Origin: Candidatus Falkowbacteria bacterium CG10_big_fil_rev_8_21_14_0_10_39_9
GTDB lineage: Bacteria > Patescibacteriota > Patescibacteriia > Patescibacteriales > UBA12465
Direction of reading: 5' to 3'
Length of the DNA stretch: 9,078 bases
NCBI GenBank assembly: GCA_002778645.1
Contig: PFAQ01000015.1
Coordinates: forward strand, 591 to 9,668
Under the pieces are notes generated by a model. The model did not search any database, was not told the DNA's origin, and saw nothing but the letters and a program-made list of their open reading frames with translations. Shown one piece after another: positions 6,623 through 9,078 of the stretch (the stretch's first letter is position 1; every line of letters begins with the position of its first letter). The position numbers and the translations under genes were made by a program.

Positions 6623-9078
6623 TTATTGTTCAAAAAAGTAAGACTCTTTTAAAATATCGGGAATACAGAAGCCACCGCCAGCATCACAAATGTGAGCATT
6701 GGTAGTACATTCAATGCTGCGGTCATTACTGCAAACACTGCGCTTAGACAAACCTAAGTTAACGATATCCTCCCCCGAAGAAATAGCTGGCAGATCATCA
6801 GCTGTAGTGCCTGGATCACCGGCATCACGACAGTAATAGAATTCATAGCCGTAGTTACCATAAACGGCGGTATCGCGAGAAGGTTCCCATTGATAAATAT
6901 TATTAACTGGAGGCCAAGGATTTTGACAAACAAAGACTCGAGCATCAACGGTTTTATCTTTGTTTGGAGTCGAATAAGCATTACCTGGTTTCATAACTGT
7001 TTGGGCCGTAACAGTCACGGCCGCGTCAGTAATTCCAGTCTGGACGCTCAGTAAACGCCGATTACCATTATCAGGCAAATCAGTTCCGGAAGTAAAATTA
7101 ATCTTACTTCGGTTGCTAATAGTCCAGTCCCAACTCCAATCATAACTAGCCACTGGCTGAAGCTCCTCGCCGTTGCGACTCAAGGCTTGAGCGGAATACA
7201 TTTTATCGCGGTCAGCCACAGAATCAAAGGTGGGATTAATCGAGGAAATATCATTTTCGTTAATAGCATCGTTAGTATTATTCTGGAAAATATAGGCCGG
7301 TGGAGTTAAATTAACATGGTCCACTAAACATAAGCCGGCGGTTGCGCTATTATCATTTAAAGTTTTAAAATGCCAGCTATAAGAATTATTATAAGTTGGG
7401 CCATTATCATCAAAAAGGCCAAAGGCTGGAGTGCCATTTCGTAAACCTGCACCGGCCATACCAATCTTAAAACTATTCAAAACACCAGCCTTACCTAAAG
7501 CAGTTGAACTGGCTAAATTCTCCAGATTATCTTGACCCCTGACAATCGCAATATAATCAGTAGCAGCCGCTAAAACATTAGTCGGAGAAAATTTCAAAAT
7601 AGTATTTGAACCCACTGTTTCATAAGTAGTAATGCCTGGGGTAGCACAATAAGTCTTGTTTGAATCAATGACAAAAGCCATGACTTGATTGGATCCAAAG
7701 AGGCGAGCAATTCGACCAGAAATTCGTTTGAAGCTGCCAATGATTTGATTATAAATTCGAGCGAAAATATTTAGCTGTTTATTTTCTTCACCCGAAGCTA
7801 AATGATAAGTCCCGGCCGGACAATTACTATTGGGAGACTCAGTTAACAATATCAAATTATTACTTAATGAAGAGTTGTCCATCTTTTCATTAAAGGTAAC
7901 GGAAAGAATTGAGTTGCGACAAACATTTAAAGTGTCTGGTAAAGGATTTGTAATAGCCACTCTCGGGCGAGCATGACAGCAAGAATCAAAAGAACAACCA
8001 TTAATGCTAAAGTCACCACATTGAGAATCTTTTTGACAACCACAACATAAACCACGGTCTTCACCAGTACAAGCTCCCCTATCTTTAACACATTGTAAAA
8101 TAGAATTAATAGTAGAACAGGTATCATTATTTGGATCACAGCAACAAGTACCACAACCGCCAGAAGTGGCCGTCGTGGTTGAATTAATATGATTTCCAAA
8201 AGACGTGAGGCAAGAAAATCCGGCCACTCCACCGCACATAGAAACATTACAAGTTTGAGTGGTAGAATTAGTAGTAGTAGCCAGAGTACTACAAGAAGCC
8301 CCTAAATGCGGCGCATTGCAACCCAAGGAACAAGCATTCCAATTAGGATAAACACCACTAGTCTGAGGACTAGATGAAGCTATGCACTGATCAGAATTTA
8401 AATCAAGTTGACAGTCATAATAATCGCAAGAGCCCTCACCTGGAATTTTATTACCTGAAGTACATTTTGACGGACCGTTACCCTGGTCCCAACAACAACC
8501 GCTCTTAGCCTTGCAATCACCAATGGGCAAAGCTGAACAAGCCCGATTAGGGTCAACCGTAGTACAACCAGAACATTGATTTTTATTCTTAAAAATATAA
8601 TCAGTTAGAGGATCAGAGGTGGTCCTATATATAGCTGGAGTTGATGAAGCACATTCGTTAGTGGCCGTACTGGCACAGGCATAAAAAGCACAATGACCAT
8701 ATTCGGGAGTGGAAGTAGCCGTACTTATTAATTTTCCATTACCACCGCGGCAAATACCGTCTTTATCATCCCAGCAACAATCTGAAGCGTGATCAACACA
8801 ATCGCTTTCTTGCGATATAGCGGTACAATCAACGCAGACATTGTTATTACAAAACTTGCCGCTTGTATTAGCGCAATTACAAGCATCATCGTGTTGCTCT
8901 GGGGTGTTACCAACGGCCGAACAACCAGAACAACTACCGAATCCACTGCTATCATCGGTTGTATCATTGCCACAAGTTCCCGCACAAGTTAAAGGAGCAC
9001 AACAGTCCCGCGCATCTTGACCGATTTCACAACAACAATCGCAACTGGCTGCTCCGCTGGTTTCACATTTGTTATTAA
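6623..9078 (-). CDS. giant Cys-rich protein with SbsA-like Ig domain (5' end beyond the window)
   Basis: The frame is open from the window edge (first full codon 9074-9076) to TAA at 6623-6625, giving at least 817 residues. The N-terminus is missing. Numbering from the edge: 1-82 is dense in Cys (including CDCCC), 84-253 holds two tandem CCWD modules, and 254-367 is Cys-rich with GTCCCDPNNDTC and a CCHARPRV ending. Residues about 370-577 form an SbsA-like Ig domain (ITNPLPDT, SVTFNEKMDNSS, LKFSPTNVL, TDYIAIV), broken at about 432-469 by a basic amphipathic segment. About 587-717 is another Ig-like region (YDWSWDW, AVTVTAQ). Then comes a YYCRDAGDPGTTADDLPAI motif (747-765) and a last Cys cluster. 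An apparent start at 8530 is only an internal TTG preceded by uninterrupted Cys-rich sequence. It lies 24 nt upstream of the 1306-residue gene, probably in the same operon. No enzyme motif is visible; a secreted or surface role is inferred. Confidence 0.87.
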   Translation of the reverse strand, partial: NNKCETSGAASCDCCCEIGQDARDCCAPLTCAGTCGNDTTDDSSGFGSCSGCSAVGNTPEQHDDACNCANTSGKFCNNNVCVDCTAISQESDCVDHASDCCWDDKDGICRGGNGKLISTATSTPEYGHCAFYACASTATNECASSTPAIYRTTSDPLTDYIFKNKNQCSGCTTVDPNRACSALPIGDCKAKSGCCWDQGNGPSKCTSGNKIPGEGSCDYYDCQLDLNSDQCIASSSPQTSGVYPNWNACSLGCNAPHLGASCSTLATTTNSTTQTCNVSMCGGVAGFSCLTSFGNHINSTTTATSGGCGTCCCDPNNDTCSTINSILQCVKDRGACTGEDRGLCCGCQKDSQCGDFSINGCSFDSCCHARPRVAITNPLPDTLNVCRNSILSVTFNEKMDNSSLSNNLILLTESPNSNCPAGTYHLASGEENKQLNIFARIYNQIIGSFKRISGRIARLFGSNQVMAFVIDSNKTYCATPGITTYETVGSNTILKFSPTNVLAAATDYIAIVRGQDNLENLASSTALGKAGVLNSFKIGMAGAGLRNGTPAFGLFDDNGPTYNNSYSWHFKTLNDNSATAGLCLVDHVNLTPPAYIFQNNTNDAINENDISSINPTFDSVADRDKMYSAQALSRNGEELQPVASYDWSWDWTISNRSKINFTSGTDLPDNGNRRLLSVQTGITDAAVTVTAQTVMKPGNAYSTPNKDKTVDARVFVCQNPWPPVNNIYQWEPSRDTAVYGNYGYEFYYCRDAGDPGTTADDLPAISSGEDIVNLGLSKRSVCSNDRSIECTTNAHICDAGGGFCIPDILKESYFFEQ
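7670..7777 (-). other. putative in-frame basic amphipathic insertion within the SbsA-like Ig domain
   Basis: Residues about 434-469 of the partial protein include LNIFARIYNQIIGSFKRISG, then RIARLFGSNQVMAFVID. Six basic residues in a hydrophobic helix-like run are atypical for a beta-sandwich. They lie between the strands near PNSNCPAGTYHLA and the following SNKTYCATPG. The segment is functionally similar to the two segments in the downstream protein, with weaker sequence likeness. Confidence 0.45.
8318..8827 (-). repeat. two tandem ~85-residue Cys-rich CCWD modules
   Basis: Module A spans residues 84-171 and module B 171-253 of the partial protein, counted from the window edge. Both have Cys in the same order: C, C, (C), CCWD, C, a Gly-rich turn, C, C, C-x-x-S-x-P-x-x-Y, C, and a closing C-x-G-C or C-x-x-x-C. 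Positions of the marker CCWD are 100-103 and 194-197. The CCW core loosely recalls trefoil domains, but the Cys spacing differs, so no named family is assigned. Confidence 0.7.

Noticed and set aside
8318..8827. Trefoil (P-type) domains suggested by the CCW motif.
   Set aside because: The spacing before CC is 5-6 residues rather than 4, and the other trefoil Cys are not placed correctly, so the likeness is only local.
125..9078. Alternative genetic code (TGA read as Gly, as in some CPR lineages).
   Set aside because: All genes read through with the standard code, no in-frame TGA is needed, Gly uses GGN codons, and all five stops are TAA.

Overview
The window looks like a chromosomal segment of an AT-rich bacterium, most likely a member of the Candidate Phyla Radiation (Patescibacteria/Parcubacteria-type). 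This placement is an inference. It rests on membrane proteins with thrombospondin type 3 (TSP3) DxDxDG repeats, very large cysteine-rich secreted proteins that mix Ig-like and FISUMP domains, mostly Shine-Dalgarno-poor AT-rich leaders, and TAA as the only stop codon used (five of five). All frames read well with the standard bacterial code. No rRNA or other taxonomic marker is present.

Layout. Positions 1-124 are an AT-rich leader with a perfect-consensus sigma70-type promoter. It drives clpP (125-709, + strand), a complete ClpP serine protease subunit with an intact Ser-His-Asp triad. A strong hairpin with T-tracts on both sides (723-751) ends clpP and the convergent minus-strand genes. The rest of the window is on the minus strand. 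Read in the direction of transcription it holds: a partial Cys-rich/Ig-like protein running off the right edge (9078-6623, at least 817 residues); a 1306-residue secreted multidomain protein (6598-2678), 24 bp after the first; a 170-bp gap with an extended -10 promoter and a 38-bp AT palindrome; and two short-spaced genes for single-pass membrane proteins with extracytoplasmic TSP3 repeats (2507-1818 and 1806-772).

How the genes fit together. The two giant proteins are probably co-transcribed and exported. They carry many extracytoplasmic-type modules (Cys-rich repeats, SbsA-like and cadherin/He_PIG-like Ig folds, a pseudopilin-like globular segment, FISUMP) and no recognisable enzyme domain, so a surface adhesion or cell-envelope role is the most reasonable guess. 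The two TSP3 proteins form a second transcription unit and look like calcium-dependent envelope stalk proteins, one ending in a PsbP/Mog1-like domain. ClpP is cytoplasmic quality control and is probably functionally unrelated to its convergent neighbours.

The most unusual signals are three short basic/amphipathic segments that appear to interrupt recognisable extracytoplasmic domains in frame, two of them ending in a similar LLL-P-LA-DIG pattern; a tandem cysteine module with a CCWD core; the apparent split of one long domain series into two adjacent proteins; and a palindrome whose stem overlaps the ribosome binding site of a TSP3 gene. No CRISPR array, tRNA, rRNA or insertion sequence was seen.
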